Source: Acanthosepion pharaonis (taxonomy: Eukaryota > Mollusca > Cephalopoda > Sepiida > Sepiidae). Taken from it: DNA of 64,000 bases. The position numbers and the translations under genes are program-made. Positions within the stretch are counted from its first letter, which is position 1, and every line of letters begins with the position of its first letter. The notes beneath the pieces are model-generated. The model saw only the letters and a list, made by a program, of their open reading frames with translations, was not told the origin of the DNA and did not search any database. Below, piece by piece: positions 44,910 through 56,329 of this stretch. The DNA lies in contig CAHIKZ030000247.1 in NCBI GenBank assembly GCA_903632075.3, positions 1,614,501-1,678,500 on the forward strand, written 5' to 3'.

Positions 44910-45830
44910 ACACTGTATAAATCATACATAAAATATTAAGATTTTATGTACAGATTAAAGATTACTATGATCTTGAACAGAAAATAAGAGAATGTTATAG
45001 TTAATTTTATTTATTTTTATCTAATTAATACTTTTTGCCTTTCAAACTTACTCAATCTTTTTACATCACCTTAGACTTTAGGCATAAGTCTTTTTTTAAT
45101 TATATTCTATTTGTATATACCACTTAGTGCCTTTATGCTGAAACTGCTATTTTTTGTTACTCCTATTACAGTTTTAGGGTTTTTTGTTATTTATCTATAA
45201 CTAGTATAAAGTAATTCTGTATTTGTGATTCTGCTGGAAGGAGCATAGATTTATTTACCCTGTTGGTTTTATCAATTTCAAAGGTCATAGTTTAGGTCTG
45301 TTAAATTTGATAATTCCCCTCCCCATGTAGATTTAGTTTACAAATTCATCAATTTTTTTTAATTTGAAATTACTATTTTACTGATTATATCAATATTTTT
45401 TGTATGGGGCGGGGGGGGGGGGTAGATGTTTGACATTCCATAGTCTCTTAGTCTATAGATTTGTAAATGGTGACATAAGAAAGGCCTCTTTTGCAACAGA
45501 ATCACTGCTCTATCCACCCCAAACCCCACCCTGAATCCATGCAAGAGATGCTCTAAATAACTCGTATAAATGTAAGAATAGCAGGATGCAGTTATTTATA
45601 AAATGCCTTGTGGAGAAATTAGCAGTCATCATACATGAAGAAGGCTGTAATTAATGCATATCTAATATATAAAGTGTAAGTGTGTGTCCACTTGAAAACC
45701 TGATATGTAATATATGTTTAAAAATGTATATAAGTTCTCTCTCCATGTGTGCAAATATGTAAAACTGTGATCAGATAAGTGCGGTTTTTATATCTACCAA
45801 GCATGTGTCTTATATCTTACCCAACTTAAC
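44910..45830. other. non-coding stretch
   Basis: A G-run at 45410-45422; no gene or clear repeat. Confidence 0.45.
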
Positions 45831-45835
45831 AGTTC

Positions 45836-45985
45836 TTATTACCAATATTATCATTCTGTTGTCTTTTTATTCCTCAAATTTCATTAATTGGCCTATTATA
45901 ATGGGTGTGATAAGTAAATTGTTGCCATTTTATATTTTTAATTTCATGCACGCATTTGTTTTTGATTTTGTTGACTGCACTGTAT
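45836..45985 (+). repeat. repeat G, copy 2
   Basis: 45836-45901 matches 24179-24242, and 45910-45985 (TTTAATTTCATGCA...GACTGCACTG) matches 52725-52800. It therefore links two half-copies into one unit of at least 150 bp. Confidence 0.6.
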
Positions 45986-45994
45986 AGTAGGGTC

Positions 45995-46660
45995 AGTTGG
46001 GCACCGTCTGTATGAAAAAAGAGCACAATGTTGCGGTGGACTCCATCAGAAATTTGGAAACGGCATGCTGTACTGCTTGGTACTCATGCCGGAATCTCCA
46101 ATACAAACATGTCAGAATGTTTGATTATCAATCTGAGGACAGTGCAGAGGATTCAGAAAGAGTTGGGATGAGTCTAATGATGATATGGTGCTATGGCAGC
46201 TCAGAAAACTCACTCTGATCTTTTATGAAAAGGACTCCCATACTTGGTGAGATCCAGGCCATGTTTGACAATCAGATCCATAGCCAGGGAGATAGTGCTG
46301 CCTTAGGCAAAGATTGTGGATGTTGGAAGAGCCAATGTCTGGCAACAGGACTCTGCACAATGTTATACAAGCAGGAGAACCCACTCATGGAAATCAATTT
46401 CTGCAACTATATCACCTCCTTACATTTGGCCACTTAACCCTCCAGACTGCAACTCCCTTGAATATTATGTGTGGGGTGTAGTTTAGTGAAAGACCAAAAA
46501 AAAAAAAAAAAACTCTTTGTCACACCAAAGATGAACTGAAGGCAAGGATTATGGCAGCATTCACCAACTTAAACAAGGAGACCGTCCAGAAGAGATGCAG
46601 GAGATTTCAAGGTTGTCTGAAAGCTGTGGTTGAAGCTAATGGCAATTTTTATTTATGAAT
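45995..46660 (+). pseudogene. mariner-type (DD34D-like) transposase pseudogene
   Basis: Across frameshifts the + strand carries VWQQDSAQCYTSRRTHSW, then IWPLNPPDCNSLEYYVWG, then a C-terminal segment (TKDELKARIMAAFTNLNK...) ending in TAA near 46658. The first contains the second catalytic Asp context (QQDSAP) and the second the WPP-SPDLNPLDY box of mariner transposases. An A16 tract breaks the frame at about 46497. The N-terminal part is poor. Non-functional. Confidence 0.8.
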
Positions 46661-47289
46661 TTACTTTTTCGTATTTCATGTTATTTTGTGTCATTTTGGA
46701 AAATTTGTCTGTTAAAATGAGATGTTAGTGTTATTCTAATTATTGCGTAATTTAGATGAGAATTTACCCATCGCATCCTCTGTGTGTGTGTGTCTGTAGT
46801 ATAACGAGTACAAACAAGGACATTATAATAACAGTGCTTAATGTAAAACATACAAATAGTGCCAAAATAAAGCATCAGCACAACAATACTTGTATGTTAC
46901 TGCCTATCTGCAATGATGATACCGAGATGTTTATGTGGCTGTCTCACAATCTTCAGCTGTGGTATGATATTCAATTCCTTATTAATAAGAATTAAAGGAT
47001 TTTAGGCCAGTAGATGAAATAAATACTGTCTAAAATATTTTAATTTCTTCTCAGATACTGGTATCCACTAAAAATATCTTTTGAAGTAATATATGTAATT
47101 TCAGTTTTTTTAAAAAGTAAAATAAAATCTAGCAAGTAAAGAAATAGGAAGTCTCTTAACAGATGATTCAATTTATGATGCTGAAATCTGAAATACATTG
47201 AAATGAAAATGCCTTCCAAAAGGTAAACAATGTATTAAAAAGGAATTTCCATAGAACAATGTGCTCAACTGTTATATAATATCAGTCCT

Positions 47290-47665
47290 TCTGTTTAATA
47301 GTGAAGGAGAAGGAGGCTCAAGGCAACAGATGTGATTCTACAGAGGAATGTTGGGAATACCATGGAGGGAGCATCAGGGAAATTTTTAATTATTTGGAAA
47401 CAAATAAAAAACATTTAGAATCGGAAAGGCAGTTAAAATTTTTTGGATATTTAATGAAAATAAATTGGAAGAATTTGATGCTCACAAGGCAAAAGAATCA
47501 AAGGGAATGGATGAATAACCGACGTAACAATTTTGTATAAATGGGTGGCAGAACAGGGACTGGAAGGGATAGTAGAAAAAAAAAAAAAATGTTGCTCAGT
47601 TAGAAAAAATAGGAAGTTGTGGAGAAACAGGATTGCCCACATCCTAAAGGGACATAATTTGACTT
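47290..47665 (+). pseudogene. LINE ORF2 C-terminal fragment
   Basis: Frame 47301-47540 contains ERQLKFFGYLMKINWKNLML, and later frames read WMNNRR...WVAEQGLEGIVE and RKLWRNRIAHILKGHN. Together they follow the order seen at 29395-29574 (minus) and 63235-63440. Frameshifted; an A14 run interrupts at about 47577. Confidence 0.7.
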
Positions 47666-48234
47666 AAAAAATATTCTCTTCTTTTTTTGATGATTACTCC
47701 TACACCCCCTTTCTGCTATGCTTTTTTGTTAACCCTTAACTTAATCTCTATCTCCCCCAAAACTGCAACAGTTCTCTTCCTACAAACATGTACACCCTAG
47801 AAAATCTTTTGGGACAATTTCTTAAGAGTCATGACTGGAAGGGACATAGAGTAGTCATGGACGGACACACACACACACACACACAGAGAAAAGTACTTAT
47901 ATACCATATGACACCACACCCTCAGTGAGGAGGGAGGATGAGTGTGAAAGCTAAGCTGTGAGTAAAAAAAATATATTTATTTGGTGGTTATTCTTTGAAG
48001 GTTACAGTTGATGGCTGGAAGAGATGGAGGAAGATAGAAGCTGGGAGATGTAGGGGTTTGAACATCAAAGGCTAGCTCATTATTAAAAAGACCTTTTTGT
48101 ATGTGAGGTTTTTTTTTTTTTTTTTTCTATTTCTAGAGTATATGGATTTGTATGACCTTTTGTTCCTTGTAATCTTTGTTCAATGTAAAGAAAACTCATT
48201 TGTCTTGTTGTAAATAAGTACTGGAAGTGTTTTA

Positions 48235-48598
48235 TATATATTCAGCTCCTAGAACTCAACATCCAGACTACCCTGCACATATAATTTGATCGTAATAGTG
48301 AAGGCTTGTACAGACCATCCACACTTTTCAGAAAAAGTAAATACAAAGAACTGGTACACATATTCTACAAACAGGCCTCCTCAGGTTTTAAATTTCTAGT
48401 TGTCCTTCTTCTAGACTGGTTGCCAACTGTGGCCAGAGAGCTCACTCTACCTTGCTATTTAACCTATAGCTGGAGGGAAAAGTGATGGATTCATATCCTT
48501 TTCAAGGATATTTATATGTAAATGACTGTAACAAACTTGACTGAAATTCAAATTCTGCTTTCTTATTTTGAACCGATACATCACAGCACACATCTTAT
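48235..48598 (-). repeat. SINE family A, long copy
   Basis: Minus strand: degraded head near 48570, then 'ccTTGAAAAGGATATGAATC', 'aggttaaatagcaaggt', 'ttggcaaccagtctagaaga', then the second tail type with 'GTGTGGATGGTCTGTACAAG'. Confidence 0.7.
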
Positions 48599-48644
48599 AA
48601 TATATGTGACTGTGTGTGTAACACTTCCATTGTTTTCACCATTT

Positions 48645-49010
48645 AAGGATCTAGCAGCTCAGTTTTTAGATCCAAACAGCTACACTATTCGGCCATATTA
48701 TCTAATTGTGGTAAAGGCTTGTGCAGAACTAACCACGCTTTTTGGAAGATAATCTGTGCACAGCATGCCACAAGGTCTCCAAACGACCCTCTGAAGACTT
48801 TAAATTCAAAGTTGTCTTTCTCCTAGACGTGTTGCCTCCCAAGGCTATAGAACCCAATCTGTCCTGCTATTTACCCATAGCTGTCTAAGATGGATTCATA
48901 CCCTTTCACAAAGTATGTAAGTAAATGTAATGAACTCAACTGGAATGTGAACTTTGCTCTCCAATTCCTCGATCCGAGCCATTATTCATTCCTTCTCTGT
49001 GCCCCCCCTC
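48645..49010 (-). repeat. SINE family A, best long copy
   Basis: Minus strand head with 'GAATAATGGCTCGGATCGAG' and box-B-like AAGTTCACATTCC, body 'GTGAAAGGGTATGAATCC', 'gggtaaatagcaggacagat', 'ctaggagaaagacaac', then the tail 'ggagaccttgtggcatgctg' to 'gctgctagatcc'. About 365 bp; adjacent to another copy in the same orientation. Confidence 0.8.
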
Positions 49011-49014
49011 CCCA

Positions 49015-50360
49015 CATACAGACACACATTACCAGAACTTTATATTAACCATAAAATTGGTTAAACATTCTTTGATGACCAAGAGAATCCAATAATAAAA
49101 GAATGAGACTACAAGATCTTAACTGCAATTTGTCTTAATAGCTGTCAAACTAAGTACACATTTTCACACACTGCATGTGTACTGTAGAAATGTCATAAAC
49201 ATTGTTTGAATTTATGGTTAATTAATCTGTTAGCGTCTTCTATTCATTAATTATTTGTTAACATATATCCCTAATGAAAGGTTACATATATAAATATTTT
49301 AACAGAAACTGATATTTAGCTTGTAATTGTATTAACAATAAACGCTAATCGACCTCTACTTTTCTCATGAAAGCAGTTGTCATTATTGGTTAATTAATGG
49401 GCAGTCATGAATAAGATAAAATAAAACCAAGATTAAATTTTATAAATAGAATTGTAAATATATTTGTAAGTAGAAAATTTTACTATATATTAGTCATAAT
49501 TTCCGTTTTTGTTTATCAACTTTATTCTTCCAAAAATAAAGTACTATTATATTTTATGTGATTATATATTCACCATTATTTACATTGACCTATTGTTACT
49601 TATGTAGCAGCTCTTCATACGTTTTGAATAAAAATCTGCAGATTTTGATGTGAAAGTTTGAATCTGGTTTTCATTGAAGAAAGTTTCCTATCAAAGCATT
49701 TTGTAGCATTGGAAAAAGCTGATAATCAGTTAGATGAATATGGCAAGTGGAGTAAAATGGCAGACAGTTCCTATTTTTTTTTTATCCTGTTACTCTTGCT
49801 GTATACTGTCTTTGTTGACATGGTGGGGAATATTTCTGACGTGTGCAGGGTACTTTTTGACCCATCTTTTATGGACATGTTGCAGCTGCTGGACATGTGT
49901 GCTTTTAGTGTTTCCTTGCATTTTAAGCACTCTAAATGAATAACACTCCTTTGATACCAGTACTTGCACAACATTATCTTTCTTTGTTCAGCTTTTGTGG
50001 TCACTTATGGAGAATTGTCCTTATTGATCCACTTCCATTTGTGTTCAACAAATGTGTAATCATTTTTCATCAGTTGTTATGATACTTAAGAAACATTTAA
50101 TTAGGATGAAACATTAGAATTTGTTTGCATAAACTTAAATTACTTATGACACAATAATAGTTTAAAATTAAAGATAGGTAAATGGTACCTTCAAAACTAT
50201 GCATGTTCTCTCTGTTGACCATAATGTTATCTCTGTTAACCATAAAATGCTTGGTATCGTTGCCAATATGCAGTAATTATTGCATTTCACAAAACGTTTT
50301 TTCCTCCTCTATTCATTGAATCTAACACCAATAAAATTAATATAGATACTAGATTTTCTT
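49015..50360. other. non-coding stretch
   Basis: AT-rich and repeat-poor. The frame 49658-49939 opens at a TTG, spans a T-run and has no domain. Confidence 0.45.
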
Positions 50361-50503
50361 TTCCATATACACTACACTTCAAAAGTTTGAAGCTACTCCG
50401 AGGATTAGCATGGAATGAACTTGACAGAAGAAAGGGTAGGAATTAAAAAAGATTCTTAGTCATTGAAAAAAAAGAATGGAATCCATTATCAAACTTATAA
50501 TTT

Positions 50504-50587
50504 GAGAAACTTTTGCAACAAATGCCAAAAATTTGTGCTGTAGTAATCAAGGCTAAAGGAGGATTTTTTGTTGAGAGCAAAATTTAA
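50504..50587 (+). pseudogene. Tc1-like transposase, C-terminal remnant
   Basis: Reads EKLLQQMPKICAVVIKAKGG then FFVESKI and TAA at 50585. Nearly the same peptide as 10706-10789; no DDE domain. Confidence 0.75.
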
Positions 50588-50645
50588 TCATAAAATGATT
50601 TTTTCTTTTGTCATAATAAAATTTCTTATATATAAAATCATATCT

Positions 50646-50651
<6 letters not shown>

Positions 50652-50708
<57 letters not shown>
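50652..50708. repeat. (TA)n microsatellite
   Basis: About 28 TA units then a short (GT)n. Confidence 0.95.
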
Positions 50709-50711
<3 letters not shown>

Positions 50712-50741
50712 TGTGTATTTAGGCAGCATTTTTCATTCATA

Positions 50742-50940
50742 CATGTTTCATTAAATAATATAGACAAGTGTTGTCTGTTTATTTTATGTAAATTCTTTTC
50801 ATAACATCTGATAAGCTTAATAACATTATCATTAAACAAAGTTCATTTAATGATAATGTTATTAAGCTTATCAGACGTTATGAAAAGAATTTACATAAAA
50901 TAAATAGACAACACTTGTCTATGTTATTTAATGAAACGTG
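50742..50940. repeat. 95-bp near-perfect palindrome
   Basis: Arms 50742-50836 and 50846-50940 are reverse complements with only a few mismatches; the spacer is 9 bases. (TA)/(GT) arrays flank both sides. No ORF inside. Transcribed, it would form a long double-stranded hairpin. Confidence 0.9.
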
Positions 50941-51138
50941 TGTGTGTGTGTATATATATGTATATGTATTATAATAATTTTTTCTCATTAAAAGTACAAA
51001 ACAACTACATTTTGGGCCAGTTTAAAAAAAATTATCAGGGGTGGCCTTAAACTTTTGAACTGTGGTGTGCTTCTAACTTTTTAATTAGATTTTTTAAAAT
51101 ATTTTAAAACTACTATTTTTAGATAACCTATAAAGCAT

Positions 51139-51415
51139 AGATGTGCCGATGGTGCAATGGATAATGGCCCAGAATGGGAAATCGGGGGCCCAAGTTCAAA
51201 TTCCAGTTGGATTTGTTACATTCACTTGTACACAAATAGCCTTGGGAAAGGTATGAATACCTCCGACAAATATAGGATAGACTGTACCCAATGCTATAAT
51301 CTTGTTTGTCAACCATTCTACTGCAGAAAGAAATGGCAGTCTACCACAGGAAATCTTTTGCCTAGTCAATCATAAGTCAAGAGACATGATCACCCAAGTG
51401 TTTATCACATTGACT
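51139..51415 (+). repeat. SINE family A with clear tRNA-type head
   Basis: Box A GATGGTGCAATGG at about 51148 and box B AAGTTCAAATTCC at about 51192, then 'CCTTGGGAAAGGTATGAAT', 'ctgcagaaagaaatggcag' and a tail ending 'caagtgtttatcac'. Same tail version as 11250-11320. The frames 51128-51316 and 51157-51375 are by-products. Confidence 0.85.
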
Positions 51416-51484
51416 TTATGAATTTTTCTTTTTGCATATTCATTTTTACTTTCATTAAAAAGCAAATTAAAAGTGTATAATAAT

Positions 51485-51780
51485 TAAATGTCTGTTTCCG
51501 AGCCTGCCCATCTACCTAGGGTGCCTATCCTGTTGCTGATACCTGCTCAGGCACATTTCTTCAACATTAGCAAAACTAACCTGTGGCTTATACTGTACCT
51601 CTGCTGAGCAGACCTTAGTTTCTGGGAAGGAGAGAGTGCATAATCAGGTGTGATCAACAATTTTAAACTCAAATCCTCTGCCATGATGACTTGTGACTTT
51701 GAGCTAACACAATCATTAACCAGTTTCAAACCGTTCCATCTATCCAATTTCCCTTACAAGGCTTGGCCCAATTTGTGGTA
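51485..51780 (-). repeat. family C repeat
   Basis: Minus strand: 'GGAACGGTTTGAAA', 'AGTCACAAGTCATCATGGC', 'CAGAAACTAAGGTCTGCTCA', 'AATGTGCCTGAGCAGGTATC'. Same order as the other copies. Confidence 0.8.
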
Positions 51781-51784
51781 TGTT

Positions 51785-52710
51785 TTGTTTTTTTTTTTGT
51801 TTTTTTTTTTTTTATTATAGCCCCTTCCTAACAGTGACATAGCTATGATTGTTTCACCAGGATGATATCAAAAAGTCACCTCCTGACAAATGAAGCCCAG
51901 GTCTTGTCAGAATGCTAACATTCTTACTATGCATTCATCCTGAAAAGAATCAAGAATTTATGCATGTATATTTAATCAAATCTTTGTGATTAATAGTATT
52001 TGCACATGTCATCAGCAGCTTTATCTCGTATGTAAGAATTTAATTCCTTCTTTGCTGATCGCTTCCTTTATGATGGCGGCATTGATGACTAAATTTGCCA
52101 CCAACGTGCAGGTTCAGAACTAGAAACTTCCAGTTTCACCAAAACCTGCTCATCATCCATTCCTTAGTGCCATTTGGTTTTGCAAGAGTTGGTCGGATGT
52201 GGAAGAAAATCTGAATAGAAAAATGTGCTGATGAAATGAATCTGTTTATGGTGGGCCTCAACTTGCCAGGAAGTGACACACACACTTGATTTCATGATCT
52301 TCCTCTGCAGCACGCATGGAATGAGACATATGGAATGACACATGTACTTCTCAAATGATTTAATTGATTTTAACCAAATTTTTAACTTGAACTGTAGTTT
52401 GCCCAAGATAGTTGTGTAAGGAATTTCAAGAAAATGAAACCACTTGGAGAAAATATATCAGCCAAATCTAAACTATTATTATACTAAACATTTTAATTTC
52501 TGTCATGTATTTTCAGAAGTGCATACTGTATTTGTAATAGAAGTTACTGATATGATTTTAGTATAATTTTCAAAATAAAAGCCAAATACTATTGGTCTCT
52601 TTGCTTTAGATGGGAATCTGTTTTAATTCCTAAATGATTGACGTGATTGAATTCATATTTCAAATATGAATTTCGACATGAATTACTTTAATAGCAAATG
52701 ATATTCACTT
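51785..52710. other. non-coding stretch
   Basis: T-run at 51787-51814; otherwise unique-looking. The minus frame 52164-52406 has no domain. Confidence 0.45.
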
Positions 52711-52714
52711 GTAC

Positions 52715-52798
52715 AAGATGCAATGGGTAAATTGTCTCCATTCTATATCTTTAATTTCATGCATACGCATTGTTTGATTTTGTCAACTGCACTGCATA

Positions 52799-52860
<62 letters not shown>
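52715..52860 (+). repeat. repeat G half-copy and (TA)30
   Basis: 52725-52800 matches 45910-45985; (TA)n then runs 52800-52860. Confidence 0.65.
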
Positions 52861-52863
<3 letters not shown>

Positions 52864-53430
52864 TTGTTGATTTTACTGATTGATATGGCCCTTTGCTTTT
52901 TCTTGGAATTTGATAAATCTACCATACATCCATGCTTAGAATATTGTTGCTACATATAGTCTGGTGCCCCTGCTATTTACCTTGAGCTGTTTGATAAAAT
53001 CCCAAGAATCGGCAATATTATTGGTCCTGATCTGGCAGCTCAGCTTCAGTCACTTTCCCACTGCCATCAGGTTGCCTCTCTCTGCCTTTTCTATAAATAC
53101 TTTCATCATATTTGTTCGGATGAGTTCTTGCCTAGACTTTTTTAATTAAGTGCTGTACTAGACCAGTGCCAAGATCTCATAAATTTACAGCTGAGCTGGC
53201 TAGATTTAGCCATAAGTTGGATGCTAACAGGTTCTTTTCTTGCTTGTGGAACTCTCTTCTGGCTCCATGTTTTCAAGACAACTTTAATCTGCAAAAATTT
53301 AAATGCAGTGCAAATTGCTATCTACTGTCCCCCGATAACTCTTTTCTCTTCCCACCCATTTATGAATCTTTCTGTTTCTAATTCTTCACGTCATGTAAAC
53401 CCTTAAAGTCTTAAGGGGGTGATACCTTTT
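52861..53430 (+). pseudogene. LINE ORF2 C-terminal half and 3' UTR
   Basis: With frameshifts the + strand reads HPCLEYCCYIWSGAP, then LQSLSHCHQVASLCLFYKYF, then RFFSCLWNSLLAPCFQDN and LQKFK. This is the classic order after the RT domain of Jockey/CR1/RTE-type non-LTR elements (HLEYC-W, SL.HRR.VA.L.LFYK, FF...LWNSLP). A 3' UTR ending 'GTCTTAAGGGGGTGAT' plus a T-rich run follows. Clade not assigned. Confidence 0.8.
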
Positions 53431-53689
53431 TTTTTCTTTTTTTTTTTTCTTTAAAAATTAAACTTGGTGCTTGGGACACATTCTTGGATTTCCATTAGCT
53501 GTTTGCGGTTTTATTCCTGACATAATTGGCTTTTTTTGTTTATTATTCATTTATCTTTTAAGTAAAATTAGTTGAAACTTGTCTTTTTAATTATTTTTTT
53601 TTTTGTTTTGTTTTTTTTTTTTAAGTTGACATGTTAAATGTAAATAAGCTAAATCCATTGATTGTTAAAAAACATATCTTAATTTTCCT

Positions 53690-54210
53690 TCAGGTTTGTA
53701 GGAAGTAATAAGAGAAAAATTATACAGATCTGTGAGAATTTTGACTAGAAGGAATTAGGGCCTTTAGTGTGGAGAAGAACAAAAAACAATTGCTAATGAG
53801 GATCACCAATGCAGCAATTGAGAGATACTATCTTAGTACTCTCAAACTACAAGTGCAACTAGTTTGCTCAAGTTTCTGTGTCTTTCATTTTACTGCTTCA
53901 TCATTTACAGGACTAACTGCAAACAGGAAGCATGTCGGACAAATATGTTGGCTTGGCCACAAGAAGAGGAGGAGGTGGAGGTGGAAGACAATGCAGAGGA
54001 AAGTTGCATAGATCACCTAATTATGTTGTGCACTCCAACATGACTCTTTGCTCCTTCCTGATTCTGTCTCAGTTTACAACTACAAGGGAAGAGGTAGGAA
54101 CCTTTGGGGGCAGGGATTTGTGGCAACTTGGTTCTAAGGGGTTGTTGAGTCTCCTTCACCTCAATGATGAAGCTTGTCAGAATAAAAGTAGCAACTTAAA
54201 GGAGTTAGGT
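53690..54210 (+). other. segment with coding-like frames, unresolved
   Basis: Two acceptor-like sites (CTTCAG at 53693, TTTACAG at about 53911). After the second, the phase-2 frame gives about 43 codons ending in an acidic Glu/Val/Asp stretch and a stop; two other frames are also long (53769-54011, 53932-54213). GC is higher than the flanks and a (GGAGGT)n-like purine run sits at 53960-53990, which keeps frames open. No family was recognised. Confidence 0.2.
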
Positions 54211-54379
54211 TAATTGTTCTTTTACTTTTGGGTCTGTGTGAATTGGTAATATAAATGACATTTTCTTTTTGCTTGAGCTTCTGTAACACAAAAACAAGTT
54301 ATAAACTACTGAAAGAGTTTCCCTAAGTTTATCTTTCTCTTCTTTTTTTTTTTTTTTTTTTTTTTTTCCCCACCCAGGT

Positions 54380-55245
54380 GATAATGAAAGAACTGGAGAC
54401 CTAATTCTAAATAGGAAACAATTTCTACTGTTCAATTATATTACTCTTGTTGTACATTAACATAATTAATGGAAATTCCTGTTTTCTGTTCTTGAGGTAC
54501 CAACAAGATTCCTCGCAACTGGGGACCTTTCAGAGAATTCTTATAGAGTAAATGATGGCAGTTTTCTGGAAGTCTTCGTCTCGATTCCAGTTTTCCCTAA
54601 GTGCTTTTTCAATTTTCTATATAGTCTTCCAAACACGCCCATTACTATAGGAATTAGTTCTACAGTCATGTTCCATTTAAGCAAGTTATTTTACATATGC
54701 TTTTTAATTCATTATTTTTCATAATCTTCAAAATCCTTACCAGAGCAACAGTAAAAGAATTCTTCATAGGAAATTAAAACAAAAATCTATTCATATTACC
54801 ATATTGTCAATAGAACTAGTTTTCAAACCTTTAAAATTCCTTTTTCAATCTAATATTCTTGAACACACTTTACTTTTAGTTTATTCAAATCTTCCTTAAC
54901 TTATTTGTCTGACTTACTTACATTATTCTTGAAACTCCTGAAGATTTCCCATTAAACTTAGGACTACAACACCACCATGCTAGATTCTACTGCTGCTGTA
55001 ATTTCAATAGCAGATAAAATTTTTGAGTTGCTGGCTCCCTGCCAAACTGATCTTAATTCAGCAACTTAATTCTTCTTAACTGGTTACTAAGACTAAATAG
55101 TCCAGTTTATGCTACTATTTTACCTGAAGTTGAAGTAAAAAAATTGAATTTAGCGTTTCACACTGTTTTTAGCTATAATTTGAACTTGGCTTGCCGATTC
55201 CATTTAATTATTAAATAACTCCATATTTATTTAAAAAAAAAAATG
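54380..55245. other. non-coding stretch
   Basis: Follows a T27 homopolymer (54341-54367). An acceptor-like CCACCCAG at 54377 precedes a 24-codon open frame; not called. The rest is unique AT-rich DNA. Confidence 0.4.
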
Positions 55246-55249
55246 CCAT

Positions 55250-55335
55250 GTTTTTTCAGGGTGTAGACAATCATGGCTCTCTACAGCTTCCTTTTTATTT
55301 TATTTTTCTGGAAAAGGTAATATTCTTGTTGCCTT
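55250..55335 (-). mobile_element. LINE tail scrap
   Basis: Minus strand 'AGCTGTAGAGAGCCATGATT' resembles the WRAMI segment of LINE ends at 36668-36690. Confidence 0.4.
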
Positions 55336-55349
55336 CCCCATTTTTCTGA

Positions 55350-55575
55350 ACTTCAGTATTTTCCTTCTTGCACTGTTTGCAATCCAAGGCTAGAGAGTTC
55401 GGTTTACCTTACTATTTCACTCATAGCTGAAAGAAGAGATGGTTTCCTGCCTTTTCCAAGCGCATTTTTGTGAAGTGAATGCAACAGGTTAGATAAGAAT
55501 TTGAACTCTGCATGCTTGGTCCCAATTTGCATGTCAATAATCATTACACTATTCACATGTCCACATCTGTATACT
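55350..55575 (-). repeat. SINE family A copy
   Basis: Minus strand head with box A (TAGTGTAATGATTATTG) and box B (GAGTTCAAATTC), body with 'gagtgaaatagtaagg' and 'ccttggattgcaaac'. Confidence 0.75.
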
Positions 55576-55897
55576 GTCTTAATCTGGGCTTGAAGGTTTA
55601 AAGATACTCAACTGTTTAACATAGAAGCATTTCAAAAACTGTGCTTTTTGCTTGAACAGATTTTTGTCTTTTAAATCAGGATTTAAATTTGTCAAATGTA
55701 ATTGTTAAACAAAACTGCTGCTTTTCATTGATTGGAAAAAGTCGTATCAATTAAAATATTTTTATTATTATTATTTTTGACTTTCTTCTGTTTTGTTTTT
55801 CTTCTGTTCCCTATCACGACTTTCGGGTTGTTATTTCACAGCCACTAAATGAGCTGCTGGGATTAGAAAAAAAAAAAAACAATCTTACAATGAGACT

Positions 55898-55970
55898 TGA
55901 ACACACACTCCACTTATCTCCAGGAGCCTGTCACCAAGATAGTGCTCTATCAAGAAAGCCACACAAGCTT
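55898..55970 (-). repeat. tRNA-like sequence (pseudogene or SINE head)
   Basis: Minus strand, 73 nt, with box-A-like TTGATAGAGCAC and box-B-like GTGTTCAAGTCTC. The outer stem is weak. Not linked to SINE A. Confidence 0.45.
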
Positions 55971-55984
55971 TAACAGGAATCTCT

Positions 55985-56320
55985 CAAATTTAGCCATTTA
56001 AATGCATTTCTTTTTTTTTTTTATTTTTTTTTTTTATGCCATGCCTCTTCAGAACCCTTTATTATTTTCAAACTGCTGTGCATTCATGAAAAGATAAGGG
56101 AGTAATTTCACATTATTTTTCTCCACTGTTTGAAATCCAGAGTTACCATTCTCCTAGACTTCATCAATTTTTATTAAATATTTCTTTAGTATGTATACTT
56201 AGCACAACATATCTATATTTACCCATTATTTATTTTATCATAAAGTAAGGTTTTAGGTTTTGATTAATGAATGTTTACAGGTTGGCTGTTATATTTATCA
56301 ATAATATTTTACATATATTT
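55985..56320. other. non-coding stretch
   Basis: T-rich run at 56009-56035; nothing recognised. Confidence 0.4.
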
Positions 56321-56329
56321 GCAATTGAA

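Larger units (their letters stand above)
50370..51075 (+). mobile_element. internally deleted Tc1-like element with insertions
   Basis: The left end TACACTACACTTCAAAAGTT and the right end (on minus) ACCACAGTTCAAAAGTTTAA are inverted repeats matching 10499-10890. About 350 bp of microsatellite plus palindrome separates the 3' UTR into two parts. Confidence 0.7.

Noticed and set aside
49658..49939. 93-codon + frame
   Set aside because: Starts at TTG, spans a T-run and shows no conserved motif.
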